The notes: generated by a model not told the origin, from the letters alone. 64,000 nt of DNA from Petrosia ficiformis (GCA_947044365.1 OX345651.1:497926-561925); one strand, 5' to 3'. Counted from the first letter of the stretch, positions 1-13,886 are shown. Made by a program: numbers and translations.

Positions 1-31
1 CATTTCGTCAACACATCTCTTTTTCTTATAG

Positions 32-133
32 AGTATTCACGAACTAAAAGCCGAGATTCAAAGATTAAAAGACGAAAATGGAGCTCTAATTCGAGTTGTT
101 GGAAAGCTCTCACGAGCTCCATTCACTGCTTAG
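32..133 (+). CDS. Terminal exon of a PPP1R12 (MYPT)-like myosin phosphatase targeting subunit, 3' end only
   Basis: Seen: after a splice acceptor ending at 31, an open frame of 33 residues runs to TAG at 131-133. It is a short charged heptad-like helix containing RLKDENGALIRVV followed by GKLSR, and then a short tail. Known: vertebrate PPP1R12A/B end in a leucine zipper with the nearly identical motif ENGALIRVISKLSK, which mediates dimerisation and cGMP-kinase binding. The tail here extends about six residues beyond that motif. The rest of the gene (ankyrin repeats, PP1-binding RVxF) would lie upstream, outside the window. An AATAAA at 169-174 is a likely poly(A) signal. Because only one exon is visible, the family call rests on a single short motif. 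Confidence 0.6.
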   Translation, partial: SIHELKAEIQRLKDENGALIRVVGKLSRAPFTA

Positions 134-532
134 CTGTTATGTATAATAATATTGATGAACTATTATAAAATAAAATTTATATAGTAAAATCCTCTTCATT
201 TAAGAATCAAATTAATTTTCCACCATTTATCAGTATCATTCGTTGTTGTGTGTCCAATCTCTACTACGTAGTACATAATTATGTGTGTTTAGGTGTGTGT
301 GTGTGTGTGTATGTATAATATGTATATATATTTGTATTGTGTGTTAAATATAATTATAATTAATTCTTTCTGTTCATTTATCATAACTAGTAATCATTAA
401 TAAATTATTATTCATTATTACTAATCTATATAGTAATGCCATTGTCTATGAATTTCACCTGTAACAAAGACCTAGAAGATTAGACGTTGATGTGATGTAA
501 TAAAAGTAAATTTAACGTGTGTAATTTCTACA
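134..532. other. 3' UTR and intergenic AT-rich DNA
   Basis: The stretch holds the likely 3' UTR of the upstream PPP1R12-like gene, with AATAAA at 169-174, a short GT/GTAT run near 290-330, and no open frame that looks coding. Confidence 0.5.
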
Positions 533-2310
533 GTTAGATAATGTCATTATGTTTCCAAAGTGGTTTTGATCAATAATATTATCTGTTAGAACCGTAAGCA
601 TTTTAGTATTCTCTCGAAATACAAATTGTTACCCTGAACTGTAGCCTTGGTATTGATTTTTTCATTGCAAAATCAGTCGTTTCAGATTGAGCCGAAACTG
701 TTTCTAGAGTTAGATAATGATGTCCTTATTATGTTTCTCAAGTGGTTTCGATCAATATAATATTATCTGTTAGAACTGTGAGCATTTTAGTATTCTCTCA
801 AAATACGAATTTTTACCCTGAACTATAGCCTTGGTACTGATTTTTTCATTGCAAAATCAGTCGTTTCAAATTGAGCCAAAACTGTTTCTAGAGTTAGATA
901 TTGATGTCCTTATTATGTTTTTCCAGTGGTTTCGATCAATAATATTATCTGTTAGAACTGTAAGCATTTTAGTATTCTCTCGAAATACGAATTGTTACCC
1001 TGAACTACAGCCTTGGTATGGATTTTTTCATTGCAAAATCAGTTGTTTCAGATTGAGCCGAAACTGTTTCTAGAGTTAGATATTGATGTTCTTATTATGT
1101 TTCTCCAGTGGTTTCGATCAATAATATTATCTGTTAGAACCGTGAGCATTTAAGCATTCTCTCGAAATTCGAATTTTTACCCTGAACTATAGCCTTGGTA
1201 TTGATTTTTTCATTGCAAAATCAGTCGTTTCAAATTGAGCCGAAACTGTTTCTAGAGTTAGATAATGATGTCCTTATTATGTTTCTCAAGTGGTTTTGAT
1301 TAATAATATTATCTGTTAGAACCGTGAGCATTTAAGCATTCTCTCGAAATTCCTGAACTATAGCCTTGGCACTGATTTTTTCATTGCAAAATCAGTCGTT
1401 TCAGATTGAGCCGAAACTGTTTCTAGAGTTAGATAATGATTTCCTTATTATGTTTCTCAAGTGGTTTTGATCAATAATATTATCTGTTAGAACCGGGAGC
1501 ATTTAAGCATTCTCTCGAAATTTGAATTTTTACCCTGAACTATAGCCTTGGTATTGATTTTTTCATTGCAAAATCAGTCGTTTCAAATTGAGCCGAAACT
1601 GTTTCTAGAGTTAGATAATGATGTCCTTATTATGTTTCTCAAGTGGTTTTGATCAATAATATTATCTGTTAGAACCGTGAGCATTTAAGCATTCTCTCGA
1701 AATTCGAATTTTTACCCTGAACTATAGCCTTGGTATTGATTTTTTCATTGCAAAATCAGTTGTTTCAAATTGAGCCGAAACTGTTTCTAGAGTTAGATAA
1801 TGATGTCCTTATTATGTTTCTCAAGTGGTTTTGATCAATAATATTATCTGTTAGAACTGTGAGCATTTTAGTATTCTCTCGAAATACGAATTTTTACCCT
1901 GAACTGTAGCCTTGGTATTGATTTTTTCATTGCAAAATCAGTCGTTTCAAATTGAGCCGAAACTGTTTCTAGAGTTAGATAATGATGTCCTTATTATGTT
2001 TCTCAAGTGGTTTTGATCAATAATTTTATCTGTTAGAACCGTGAGCATTTAAGCATTCTCTCGAAATACGAATTTTTACCCTGAACTATAGCCTTGGTAT
2101 TGATTTTTTCATTGCAAAATCAGTCATTTCAGATTGAGCCGAAAGTGTTTCTACAGTTAGATATTGATGTCCTTATTATGTTTCTCAAGTGGTTTTGATC
2201 AATAATATTATCTGTTACAACCGTGAGTATTTTAGTATTCTCTTGAAATTCCTGAACTACATAGCCTTGGTAACATTGAAAAATCAATTGTTTCAGATTG
2301 GTTCAAAAAC
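533..2310. repeat. Tandem satellite, about 182-bp unit, about 10 copies
   Basis: The anchor GTTAGATA recurs at 533, 709, 893, 1075, 1257, 1429, 1610, 1792, 1974 and 2156, giving a period of 172-184 bp, mostly 182. Each unit holds TTATCTGTTAGAAC, a TTTTTTCATTGCAAAATCAG block and GAGCCGAAACTGTTTCTA. Units differ by scattered substitutions and one has a deletion of about 10 bp. The array lies between two genes' 3' ends and has no coding potential; the open frame at 831-1073 is just the repeat read in one frame. Confidence 0.9.
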
Positions 2311-2600
2311 AATTTTTGGGTGCAAACAAAGTCATGCTAAAGAGAGTTATGAACAAAGATAAGATGAAAGATTCGGGCAAAGAAAGACAGTAGACATAGA
2401 GCAGTAAAGACAAATACAAATAAGATTGAACACAGTTGGAGAGAGAGTGAGAAATGTAACATTTAGTTTTAAAATTTTTAATTGAAATTACAATACATTC
2501 ATTCGCAGTATATAAATTTATGATTCTAGATAATTCTTTATTCAATAAAGTAGCTAAAGGTGGTATAAAGTATAATACAGGAGATTAATAATATAATTAT

Positions 2601-4322
2601 CTATTTGTCCTTTTGTTCGATTCTAAAAGGAGAAATGGATGGATCAATGAATGAAGGCATATATAGACAAACAAGGACTAATGAATGGATGGATGGATGG
2701 ATGGATAGATACATGTTAATAACACATACCCAGTATGAATGGATAGATACATGTTAATAACACATACCCAGTATGGATGGATAGATACATGTTAATAGCA
2801 CATACCCAGTATGAAATTCATATAATATTTTCCTATTACGAGTCAATATATCTTTGTCACTTGCTAATTCCCAAACTGTTGTAGTGAGATCTTTCCAATC
2901 CACTGATAGCCACTGTCATATTATACATGTTATAATTGTGACATGTATATATACTATACAAACCTTTATTTTATAACCTTTAATAATTCTGTTCAAGATG
3001 CTTTCTTTTATAGCTTGTACCAATACTATACTGTATGTATGTATGTATGTATGTATGTATGTATGTATGCATGTATGTACATGTATGTATGTATGTATGT
3101 ATGTATGTATGTATGTATGATGTAAGTATGTATGTATGTATGTATGACATACTCTTTACTGGATGCTGCTAGTCTCAGCCATGATTCCAATATTATGTGA
3201 CTGTTTGGTATTGACAACTATAATATAAGTAATACATACATAATGATATCTACATTCTATAATAATTATGTACATGTATAATTACTTTATCTCTTAATGT
3301 GTTTTGTAGTTCTGGTAAAAATAACTCAATTATGTGTAAAACCACACCGGGACACTGAATGAGGGAGGGATGAAGGGATGGAGAGAGGGAGGGATGAAGA
3401 GAGAGGGAGGGAGGGAGGGATGAAGAGAGTTGAAGGAGGGAGGGAAGGGTAGTATGCAGTATGTACCTTTTCGTGATGGCAAGTAATAGCTTCCATCAAT
3501 TGTCTGACAGCTCTATATAATAATAAATATAATAATATAATGGAAACTGATGTCCACAATTTAGGCTAATCTCATATACACATGCATATACATGTATAGA
3601 CAGACAGACAAATAGTGGGTACAAACTCACGATTCAGGCCAGCCCTGAGCATGCAAGTAGGTAAAAGATTGTTGTATAAATCTACGAATAAACTAATAAA
3701 TAATTATAGATATACATACAAACCACACCCACTTAACGAACCATGTAGAACTTGTTTAATCTGAGACTATCAATCCGTTTCCATTCTGTTACCATGGTAT
3801 CAAAGAAAATACGACAAAATAACATTCCTATAATTAGAGAGTAATATTAGATACAAGGAGAAAGGGTGGCGGCTTATTATCAATACTAATAGTGAAGGGG
3901 TGGCTTAGTATCAATACTAATGTGAAGAGGTGGCTTATTATCAATACTAATAGTGAAGGGGTGGCTTATTATCAATACTAATGATGGTACATTATCAAAT
4001 TTATTTACCTTGTTCGTATTTTGGGAAAAGTTGTAACAGTGCTGATAGATCATCCGCTAACTGTTCCTATGACAACCAGAAAATCACATGATCTATTTAC
4101 ATACATATAATTATATTATACTTATCTCACTTGTACAAGTGGTTTATCACTCATAAACATTGACGCAAATAAACCTTTCCATAGTCTACGTAACTCCATT
4201 TCTTCCATTCCTTTCGTTGCCTTGACACTCAACCATTTCTTTAATTCTTTTTCTGCCTTCTGTCTCGTTTCAAGATCATTACTGGCCAGCTTTCTGGCAA
4301 ATTGAATCTCTGCTGTAGCCAT
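2601..4322 (-). CDS. RRP1: RRP1 / Nop52-family ribosomal RNA processing protein, complete, 10 exons, 257 aa
   Basis: Role (known): nucleolar Nop52/Rrp1 proteins act in 60S subunit and 27S/28S rRNA maturation. Exons, minus strand: 4322-4131, 4066-4009, 3827-3742, 3692-3631, 3512-3467, 3354-3286, 3217-3153, 3030-2964, 2912-2806, 2622-2601 (TAG). All junctions are GT..AG and phases close; total CDS is 774 nt. Family signatures seen: MATAEIQFARKLAS at the N-terminus, LWKGLFASMFMSDKPLVQ ending exon 1, TEWKRIDSLRLNKFYM in exon 3, QQSFTYLHAQGWPES in exon 4, VLHIIELFLPEL in exon 6. The chosen start is ATG at 4322; a longer reading would need a GTG at 4334. At 257 aa it matches the short yeast-like core and lacks the long lysine-rich C-terminus of the human protein. 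AATAAA follows on the minus strand near 2540. Its promoter is shared with the divergent EF-hand gene. Confidence 0.88.
2703..2816. repeat. 38-bp direct repeat x3 spanning the RRP1 exon 9 donor
   Basis: Units begin at GGATAGAT, 2703, 2741 and 2779. Read on the minus strand, each carries CATACTGGGTATGTG, so the exon 9 5' splice site (GG/GTATGT) is present three times in succession. A short (ATGG)n run precedes it at 2684-2706. Confidence 0.85.
3030..3150. repeat. (GTAT)n microsatellite in RRP1 intron 7
   Basis: Nearly uninterrupted GTAT repeats. They lie inside intron 7, directly abutting the exon 8 acceptor at 3031-3032. Confidence 0.9.
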
Positions 4323-4610
4323 GTTTACAAACACGTGGATAGAGTAGTCCGCGACTCCGCGAGCGCGCAGAACGCACGCCTAAGGTCATTTTTAGCCAAT
4401 CAGATTTGAGATTGATAGACGCGGACGCGACGCCACATGTCTCCTCCTCTTAGAGACTGCCCCTTCTTCTTTTTGAACCTGTGATCTTTGTTGACAAAGA
4501 AAGCTAAAAGGTAAGCTTCTTTTATACACAATTAAATATATCAACGAATAATATCAATTGTAACTTCTCAGTAAGAAAATAAAGCTTCCATTTGCTACTG
4601 AAGGTACGTG
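4323..4610. promoter_or_regulatory. Bidirectional promoter region between RRP1 (-) and the EF-hand gene (+)
   Basis: Only 288 bp separate the two divergent ATGs. The RRP1-proximal half is CpG-rich for this locus (GAGCGCGCAG, ACGCGGACGCGACGCC), unlike the AT-rich surroundings. On the + side there may be a 5' UTR intron (AAAAG/GTAAGC near 4510 to TCTCAG near 4571). No TATA box is obvious. The promoter role is inference from spacing and composition. Confidence 0.5.
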
Positions 4611-6644
4611 ATGACTGACAGTAGTCTTCAGGATAGCAGTGGAGGTGGTGAAGAGCAGATTTACGCCTTGCTGTTCTCAGAATGTGACTCTAACAACACA
4701 GGATGGGTTACAGTAGATGCATTGGTTAATTATATTGCTAAAATGCTTACTGGTGATACACACATACGTGATGATGAAGAAGTGTATGACTCCGACGAGA
4801 GTGTAAGTTTGTATGTATGTATACATATATATACATACATATATATATGTAATGGTTGTATGTATCAAAATATTCTATCCATCAATGTGTGTATAATTAT
4901 GTAATCAATTCAATGTTACTATCTATTTATCTATTTATCTATCTATCCATTCTTCAATTCATCTATCTATCTGTGTATCTAATAGTTGCCCCTTAATTAA
5001 TATCATAAAATAACTCGTTATTCAGCCATTTTGTGCGAGAAGCCAATTAGATTTTGTATCCACTAAGAGCAGCTGTTAAGTTACATTTCCAAGATACCAC
5101 GTTTCTTGGCTTCCTGTGTAAAATGACTGAATAATGAACATAACAAAGGATGAAAACATTTTTACATATTTATTGAATGTGTGAACTATAATAATAATTA
5201 TCAAAAAATGGTTGACAGTATTACAGTCTAACCTCTGATAATGGACACACTGTATTTGCACACAATGTAGCACACCTCCATACTAAAGACACTTGTTTTA
5301 TACAATATAATATAATATATAACTTATGATAATAGTACACTTGTATTTATACAATATAGTATAATATATAACTTATGATAATAGTACACTTGTATTTATA
5401 CAATATAATATAATATATAACTTATGATAATAGTACACTTGTCTTTGTGCAAATACAAGTCCATTCATCCATCAGTCCATTCAACCATTAGTCCATTCAT
5501 TAATCCATTAGTCCATTCATTAATCCATTAGTCCATTCATCCATTAGTCCATTCATTCATTAGTCAATTCATCCATTAGTCCATTCATCCATTAGTCCAT
5601 TCATTCATTAGTCAATTCATCCATTGTTCATTCATCCATTAGTCCATTCATCCATCCTCCAGTCCACTCATCCATTAGTCCGCTCATCCATTAATTTATC
5701 TATCCCTCTTCCCTATTGATACCAGATTCATGAAGCTCAGTATAATCTAGATCTGTTGAAGTGTATGTTAAATACACATGCTGTTGATGGTGAGATTAAT
5801 GAGGTCTCATATCAATATGTTATTGGTAAATGGGTTAATGATATAAGGAGTCGTTCCGGCAGTCCTAGCAGTAGTAAGAGTCGTTCTGGTACTCCTGAAA
5901 GTGTGTCTTCATCTGATCATGATGATAAAGAGGTATGTAGACACATGTACATGTATATAGATAAATGTACATGTACATGTATATAGATAAATGTACATGT
6001 ACATGTATATAGATAAATGTACATGTACATACATGTAATATAATTATTATACAACTATCTCTACATATACTAAATTTACTTGTACATACACTAAATGTAC
6101 ATGTACATGCACATACACTAAATGTACATGTACATACACTAAATGTACATGTACATGCACATACACTAAATGTACATGTACATACACTTAATGTACATGT
6201 ACATGCACATACACTAAATGTACATGTACATACACTAAATGTACATGTACATGCACATACACTAAATGTACATGTACATGTATTTGTTGTCACACAGGAT
6301 CATGATGGAACCAAATCATCACAAAACTCTCTTTGTGAGTACTGCACAACTATTCATCTATCTATCCATTTATTCATTCATCCATTGACTCATCCATTTA
6401 TCCATTCGTCCATTCATTCTGTAGTACAAGAAAGTTTTGAAACTACTGGTGGTGGAGGATCATATCATGACATGTTAGTATTATAATAATCATTATTAAT
6501 ATTAATTATTATTATGTGTAGCGATCCTGGACAGATAATGAGCTCATTAGCTGAGTCACAACTTGAATCTAAAAGATTACGTGAAAGAAATGATCAACTA
6601 TTATTACAAGTTAGTGATGTGTGTGTGTGTGTGATATGTGATGA

Positions 6645-6734
<90 letters not shown>

Positions 6735-9700
6735 TATGTGATGATAGTGTTAGATGTAATAATGTGAGTGTGTAGTTTGGGATGTGATTGTAGTGATAGT
6801 GTGTGGTTTGGGATGTGATGGTAGTGATAGTGTGTGGTTTGGGATGTGATAGTGTGTGGTGGTGCTAGTGTGAGGTGTATAGTGTGAGATGTAATAGTGA
6901 GGCTGTGTGCTGGTAATAAAGTGGTGTGATAATGAGAGGGTATATAGTGTGATATGTGACGGTCCATTTGATAGATGGAGAGTTCAGAGGAGAATATGAG
7001 ACAATTACAAGTGGACAATAAAGAATTGAATAACAAAATTAAAAGGTGATTAATAACTATCATGTGACCTAATCGGACCATCTGATTGGCTATATGCATT
7101 TGATTTATAAATATCCACATACCCCTATGTATAAATTAAATAATTTTGTTTTATTAACTGGAACTGGGCAATAAGTACATGTACATATACACATGTATAA
7201 TGCATGTACATGTATGTATAATACATGTACATGTATATACATGTACATGTACAGAGAGCCAACTTCAATTTCATTTTGAGCTATTTATACCACACTTATC
7301 ATAATTGAGTTTGTTTCTTATGATATTATAATCAAATTTGTTGTTATAAAAAAATTGTTTGTTTTTATATTTTTTTAGTCAGCAACAAAGTCTGGTATAT
7401 TTGGATTCAATAAAACAAGATAATACTGAACTGACTCAGCAATGTATGATAATTAATTATATGTATAAGTACAATGAACTGATGTATGTACATGTACATG
7501 TACAATGAACTGATGTATGTAGTACATGTACATGTACAATGAACTGATGTATGTAGTACATGTACATGTACATCTACATTGAATTGATGTATGAAGTATA
7601 TGTACATGTACTTGTATGATATTACATGTACATGTACAATGAACTGATGTATGAAGTACATGTACATGTACATTGAATTGATGTATGAAGTACATGTACA
7701 TGTACTTGTATGATATTACATGTAAAATTACATGTATGTACAATGAACTGATGTATGAAGTACATGTACATGTACATTGAATTGATGTATGAAGTACATG
7801 TACATGTACAATGAACTGATGTACATGTACTTGTATGATATTACATGTAAAATTACATGTATGTACAATGAACTGATGTATGAAGTACATGTACATGTAC
7901 TTGTATGAAATACATGTACATGTACATTGAATTGATGTATGAAGTACATGTACATGAACTTGTATGAAAGTGGTGTACATGTACTACAATGAACTGTACA
8001 TGTACTTGTATGAGGTACTGTATGTGTGTGGTAGTAATGTACATTTACAATGAAGTGATGTACAAAGTACATGTACATGTATAACCCAATGTACATGTAC
8101 ACATACAGTATGTACATTTATAATGGTCCTGTAGTCTGTTCATGTACATGTAAATAGTATATACATGTAATTATGTGTACATGTACAGGAGATGTATAAC
8201 ACATGTACTGGACATATTATTTATAATTATTTCTTGTATAGTAATAGAAGGTGAAGACTTGTGTCTCCAACTAAAAGAGAAGATTGATACACTTGTAAGA
8301 GAAATAATCAATTTTGTATTCGCTGATAATTAACTTACTATCAATCTCATCTTTCTTCATCCTCTGTACCTCCTCCTAACCTATCAATCTCATCTTTCTT
8401 CATCCTCTGTACCTCCTCCTAACCTATCAATCTCATCTTTCTTCATCCTCTGTACCTCCTCCTAACCTATCAATCCCATCTTTCTTCATCCTCTGTACCT
8501 CCTCCTAACCTATCAATCTCATTTTCTTCATCCTCTGTACCTCCTCCTAACCTATCAATCTCATCTTTCTTCATCCTCTGTACCTCCTCCTAACCTATCA
8601 ATCCCATCTTTCTTCATCCTCTCTACCTCCTCCTAACCTATCAATCTCATCTTTCTTCATCCTCTCTACCTCCTCCTAACCTATCAATCTCATCTTTCTT
8701 CATCCTCTCTACCTCCTCCTAACCTATCAATCTCATCTTTCTTCATCCTCTGTACCTCCTCCTAACCTATCAATCCCATCTTTCTTCATCCTCTCTACCT
8801 CCTCCTAACCTATCAATCTCATCTTTCTTCATCCTCTCTACCTCCTCCTAACCTATCAATCCCATCTTTCTTCATCCTCTCTACCTCCTCCTAACCTATC
8901 AATCCCATCTTTCTTCATCCTCTCTACCTCCTCCTAACCTATCAATCTCATCTTTCTTCATCCTCTCTACCTCCTCCTAACCTATCAATCTCATCTTTCT
9001 TCATCCTCTCTACCTCCTCCTAACCTATCAATCTCATCTTTCTTCATCCTCTCTACCTCCTCCTAACCTATCAATCCCATCTTTCTCTCATCCTCTGTAC
9101 CTCCTCCTAACCTATCAATCCCATCTTTCTTCATCCTCTCTACCTCCTCCTAACCTATCACATGAAGCAACAAGACCTTCAAGAGCTACAGTTAATGATT
9201 AGTGATCTACAAAATCAATTGACATGTTCTAATAATGAGCGGGATGAACTATTAGCGCAAACTAAAACCTTTCAACAATTATTGACACAAAAAGAGGTAA
9301 TATATATGAGTAGTGGACTGATGGATGGGTGAATGGATCATTGGATGGAGTAATGGATGGGTGACTGAACTAATGGAAGGAAGAATTGATTAATAGATGA
9401 ATGGATAGACTGATGGATGGGTGAATGGATCATTGGATGGAGTAATGGATGGGTGACTGGTCAAATGGATAGACTGATGTATGGGTGACTTGACTGAAGG
9501 GTGGGTGACTGGACAAATGGATAGACTGATGGATGGGTGAATGGGCTAATGGATGATTGGATGGGTCACTGGACTGAAGGATGGGTCTCTCGACAAATGG
9601 GTAGACTGATGGATGGGTGAATGGGCTAATGAATGAATAGATAGATTAATGGATGAATGGACTATGGATGGGCGACATGACTCGTGGATGAATGAATATT

Positions 9701-10193
9701 GTCCCGTAGGAAGAGCTGAGTCAACTAGAAGAGGAACGAGAGACCCTCCAAACATGTCTAGAGGATCAGAATCAAGAAACACAATCTTTACACAGTAGAC
9801 TAACCACTACAACTGAAGCTGTTGAAGAATTGAAATTTGAAAACTCAAGTTTGCAAAAACAGTTAATCGAAGACAATGGCTTACCAATATCCTCTACTCC
9901 ATTTCGACCACAAGCACCATCACTACATGATGAGCTGGCTCAGAGTGTGCTAGTAAATGGAATGTCACCATTGAATGTTAATCCATCAATGGATGAGTTG
10001 ATAGAGTCCATGATGGAGGAGAAAGGAGAGGAGCTTGGTTTCTTTGAAAAACTTGCTAATTCTGTAAGCATGTGTGTATCACCTCAACTATTAATTGTGT
10101 TCCCACTTTGTAATATCTTACTCTATCTCCTCCCCTTTATATCTATCTATCCATCTATCTATGTATCATCCATCCATGCATTCATCTCTCTAT

Positions 10194-10241
<48 letters not shown>

Positions 10242-10331
10242 GTATCATCCATCCATGCATTCATCTCTCTATTTATCTATCTATCTGTATATACAATGTA
10301 TATATATATCCATCTATTTATCTATCAAATA

Positions 10332-10363
<32 letters not shown>

Positions 10364-13300
10364 CATCTATCTATCTATCTATCTATCTGTCTATCTAATC
10401 TCTATCTAATCTCTATCTATCTATGTACATGTACCCATAGTCGCATATGTCTCTGATGCTGTCTCTATGTTTCTATCTTTCTTATCTCTCTGTCTTCCTC
10501 TTCTTGTGCTACTGTCTCTCATCTCCATCTCTCCATCTGTATCTCAATCAATCTATCTATCATCTGTTCACAACTTCACAGAAAGCCAAATTTGAAGAGA
10601 AAGCGAAACTAATGAATGAAGGTCTGTCTGAACTCATTGACACTCCACTCACTATACTAGGAAATGGAGAAAAAAGTAGAACAGAACAATATGTGAGTAC
10701 TTCAGAAGAAAATAAGGATGTAATAGAAGCGAAGTTAAGAAAAGTTGAAACGGTAAAAAGACGTGATCGACAGAGAGCTCAGAAACTATCTGATGAGTTA
10801 GACGAGATGAGAAAGGAAAATGAGAAACTTAAAAAAATGTGTGAAGAGCTACAGAATCGTGTAAAGGAGAAGGTAAGTCTGTTATTAGGATTGTTACTAT
10901 ATATAGTAACATACTTTTTAAATTAATCTCATTGTTACTATATATAGTAACATACTTGTTAGATTGATCTCATTGTTACTATATACAGTAACATACTTGT
11001 TAAATTAGTCTCATTGTTACTATATATAGTAACATACTTGTTAGATTGATCTCATTGTTACTATATATAGTAACATACTTGTTAAATTAGTCACGTTGTT
11101 ACTATATATAGTAACACACTGAGTAGACTCACCATGCTGTTACTACATGTATATATAGCAACACACCATCTAGACTTATCTCATTGTTACTATATATAGT
11201 AACAAACTCACTAGATTAATCACATTGTTACTATATATAGTAACACACTGTCTAGATTGTTACTATATATAGTAACAAACTAACTAGATTAATCACATTG
11301 TTACTATATATAGTAACAGTATTATTATTATCAAATTAGGGATTGATTGACTCAAGTGGAAACTATGAACAGATAACATCTGAACAGTCTACTCAAACAG
11401 TATATACCAGGTTAGGCCACACCTATTTTATATTAGACACATTCACTATCATATATATATATACAGTGTACATGATGGTGATGATGTGACAAGTTCTTTA
11501 GACAAGGAAGAAGTGGTGAGTATATATGTCACTTAATAAATTCAAAAAGGGATTTTTTCCTGCCAAATAATTCTAATCAAATGCTTACCTTACTAATGTC
11601 TATTCACGTTCACCTTGACCTCTGAAAAATGTTCATAACTTTAGTTTGGAATGACCAACAATCTTTTTACCTGTACCATTTTCATATAATTATCCTTCCT
11701 GTCCTTTTTTGTGTATGTCAAATTTCAATCCATTGCTTCAGTTACAGTATAATCATGTATTAACCTTATGATATACACTATATAAAGTCATCACGTCATA
11801 ATTTTGAGGTCATTATGAATGTGAACAGACTATAGTTTACATTCAACCATTTTATATTGTAAACAGTATATAAAATGAGTATATCCCTCTCTTTAGTGTT
11901 GTACTGATAATTAGATTGTGTGCATATGTTATTTTAGTATTGGTATAGGTTATTTCTGAACATTGATATTATACTAATAATGTCATTTTTTGTGATGATT
12001 AATCACTTTTATGATACTCATAATTATTGAGAAAATGCTCATTTTCATTGAAAGAATCAGAAACCAGAAGCTAAAATCTGTACCTATTATCGGTACATGT
12101 ACATGTACATGTCTGAAGTAATTATTAGCTGACGGAATATCAGTAAAATCTTACATCAGCACATCATTACTTGTCTTTCATATTTTTAGATATTAAGTGT
12201 AGTCACTACACAAACTGATCTACCCGTTAATAATGAGTCTCCTGGAAAACATCTTGAAGATCAGAGCACCTCATCTCCAAATACCACACCCATTAGTGAT
12301 AGTGTTAATGAATCTCCAGAAAAGAGTCTTGAAGATCAAATCACCTCGTCTCCAAATACCACACCCATTAGCGATAGTGTTAATGAATCTCCAGAAAAGA
12401 GTCTTGAAGATCCAATCACCTCGTCTCCAAATACCACACCCATTAGCGATAGTGCTAATGAATCTCCAGAAAAGAGTCTTGAAGATCAAATCACCTCGTC
12501 TCCAAATACCACACCCATTAGCGATAGTGCTAATGAATCTCCAGAAAAGAGTCTTGAAGATCAGAGCACCTCATCTCCAAATACCACACCCGTTAGTGAT
12601 GGTGCTACTAGTGATAGCGGTTATCAGATACTCATGGAATCTGCCACACCCACTTTGTCTGAGTACCACACTCTACAAGAGGAAATCACTCGTCTAAGGT
12701 ATTTAAGCATATCACATGATTTGCTAGACTGATCATGTGATTTAATTATAAAGTCACATGACATTTTCAATATTATTTTTCACAATAGACAACAATTAGC
12801 ATCACGTGATATGAAGAATGAGCCTCCAACACAAATAAATGAATTTGTGCATGTAGATCCCAACACACTACAACATGAAATGTGCGTTCCTCTTGAAGGA
12901 AGTATGCCTGTTATTACTTCTGAGTCCTTGTCAAGGTCAGTAGTCACATGACAAGATCATGACTGATGAAGTTGTTAATTATTCATGACTTCATTTAGCT
13001 TGGACTCATTATAGAGTTTATTAATTAATTATTTATGACTTTTCATTTAGTGTGTCTACTCAGACTCATAGAGTTCGTAAAGTACCAAAACTGGAAGTAA
13101 AGTCAATTCTGTAAGTATTTTTACAATAATAATACATTGATTTTCAAATAATAATTGGGGCGAGCCTGAACGAGCCCTGCATACAATAGGGAGTTTGTGG
13201 AGAATTTTCTGTATGCATATATATATATGTGTATCGAACATGGTTCTGTATGTTCTATTTAACCGCAAATGAATTTTAATTTCTTAACTACGCTGCACGT

Positions 13301-13604
13301 GTATGAAAATGGATAGAGAAGTTGAAGTACTAAACAGGATGCAGGAGTCACATTTCCATTTCTGACACATCTAACTTATTCCTTTTCTGAGCCATCTTAC
13401 TACAACCTGACTACACATGTCTCTGACCACACCTCCTAAGGCTCGCCCTTAAATGATTGTCATTCTCTAGTAATAACGATTGTCATGTAAATATGTTTTT
13501 TCTCTATACTTTATAGTGAAGAGAGCATTATTACTTCAGCTCCTAAAAGGTATGTACATGTATGTATGTATATGTATGTATATATATGTATGTATGTATG
13601 TATG

Positions 13605-13635
<31 letters not shown>

Positions 13636-13852
13636 GTATGTATGTATGTATGTATGTATGTACATGTATGTACGTATGTATGCATGTATGTGTATGTACA
13701 TGTATGCATATATATATATGTATGTATGTATGTATGTACATATATGTATGTATGTATGTGTATGTATGTATATATATGTATGTATGTATGTACATGTATG
13801 TATGTATGCATGTATGTGTATGTATGTATGTATGTGTATGTATGTATATATG

Positions 13853-13886
<34 letters not shown>

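Noticed and set aside
4122..4334. RRP1 start at 4334
   Set aside because: That position is GTG; the ATG at 4322 opens the conserved MATAEIQFARKLAS.
8339..9160. CRISPR-like array (43-bp direct repeats)
   Set aside because: There are no unique spacers; it is a contiguous minisatellite in a eukaryotic intron.
12233..12697. 154-codon + strand frame over the exon 14 repeat
   Set aside because: It is the wrong frame; the frame entering from the acceptor at 12190 continues to the donor at 12698 with matching phases and gives the Ser/Pro repeat.
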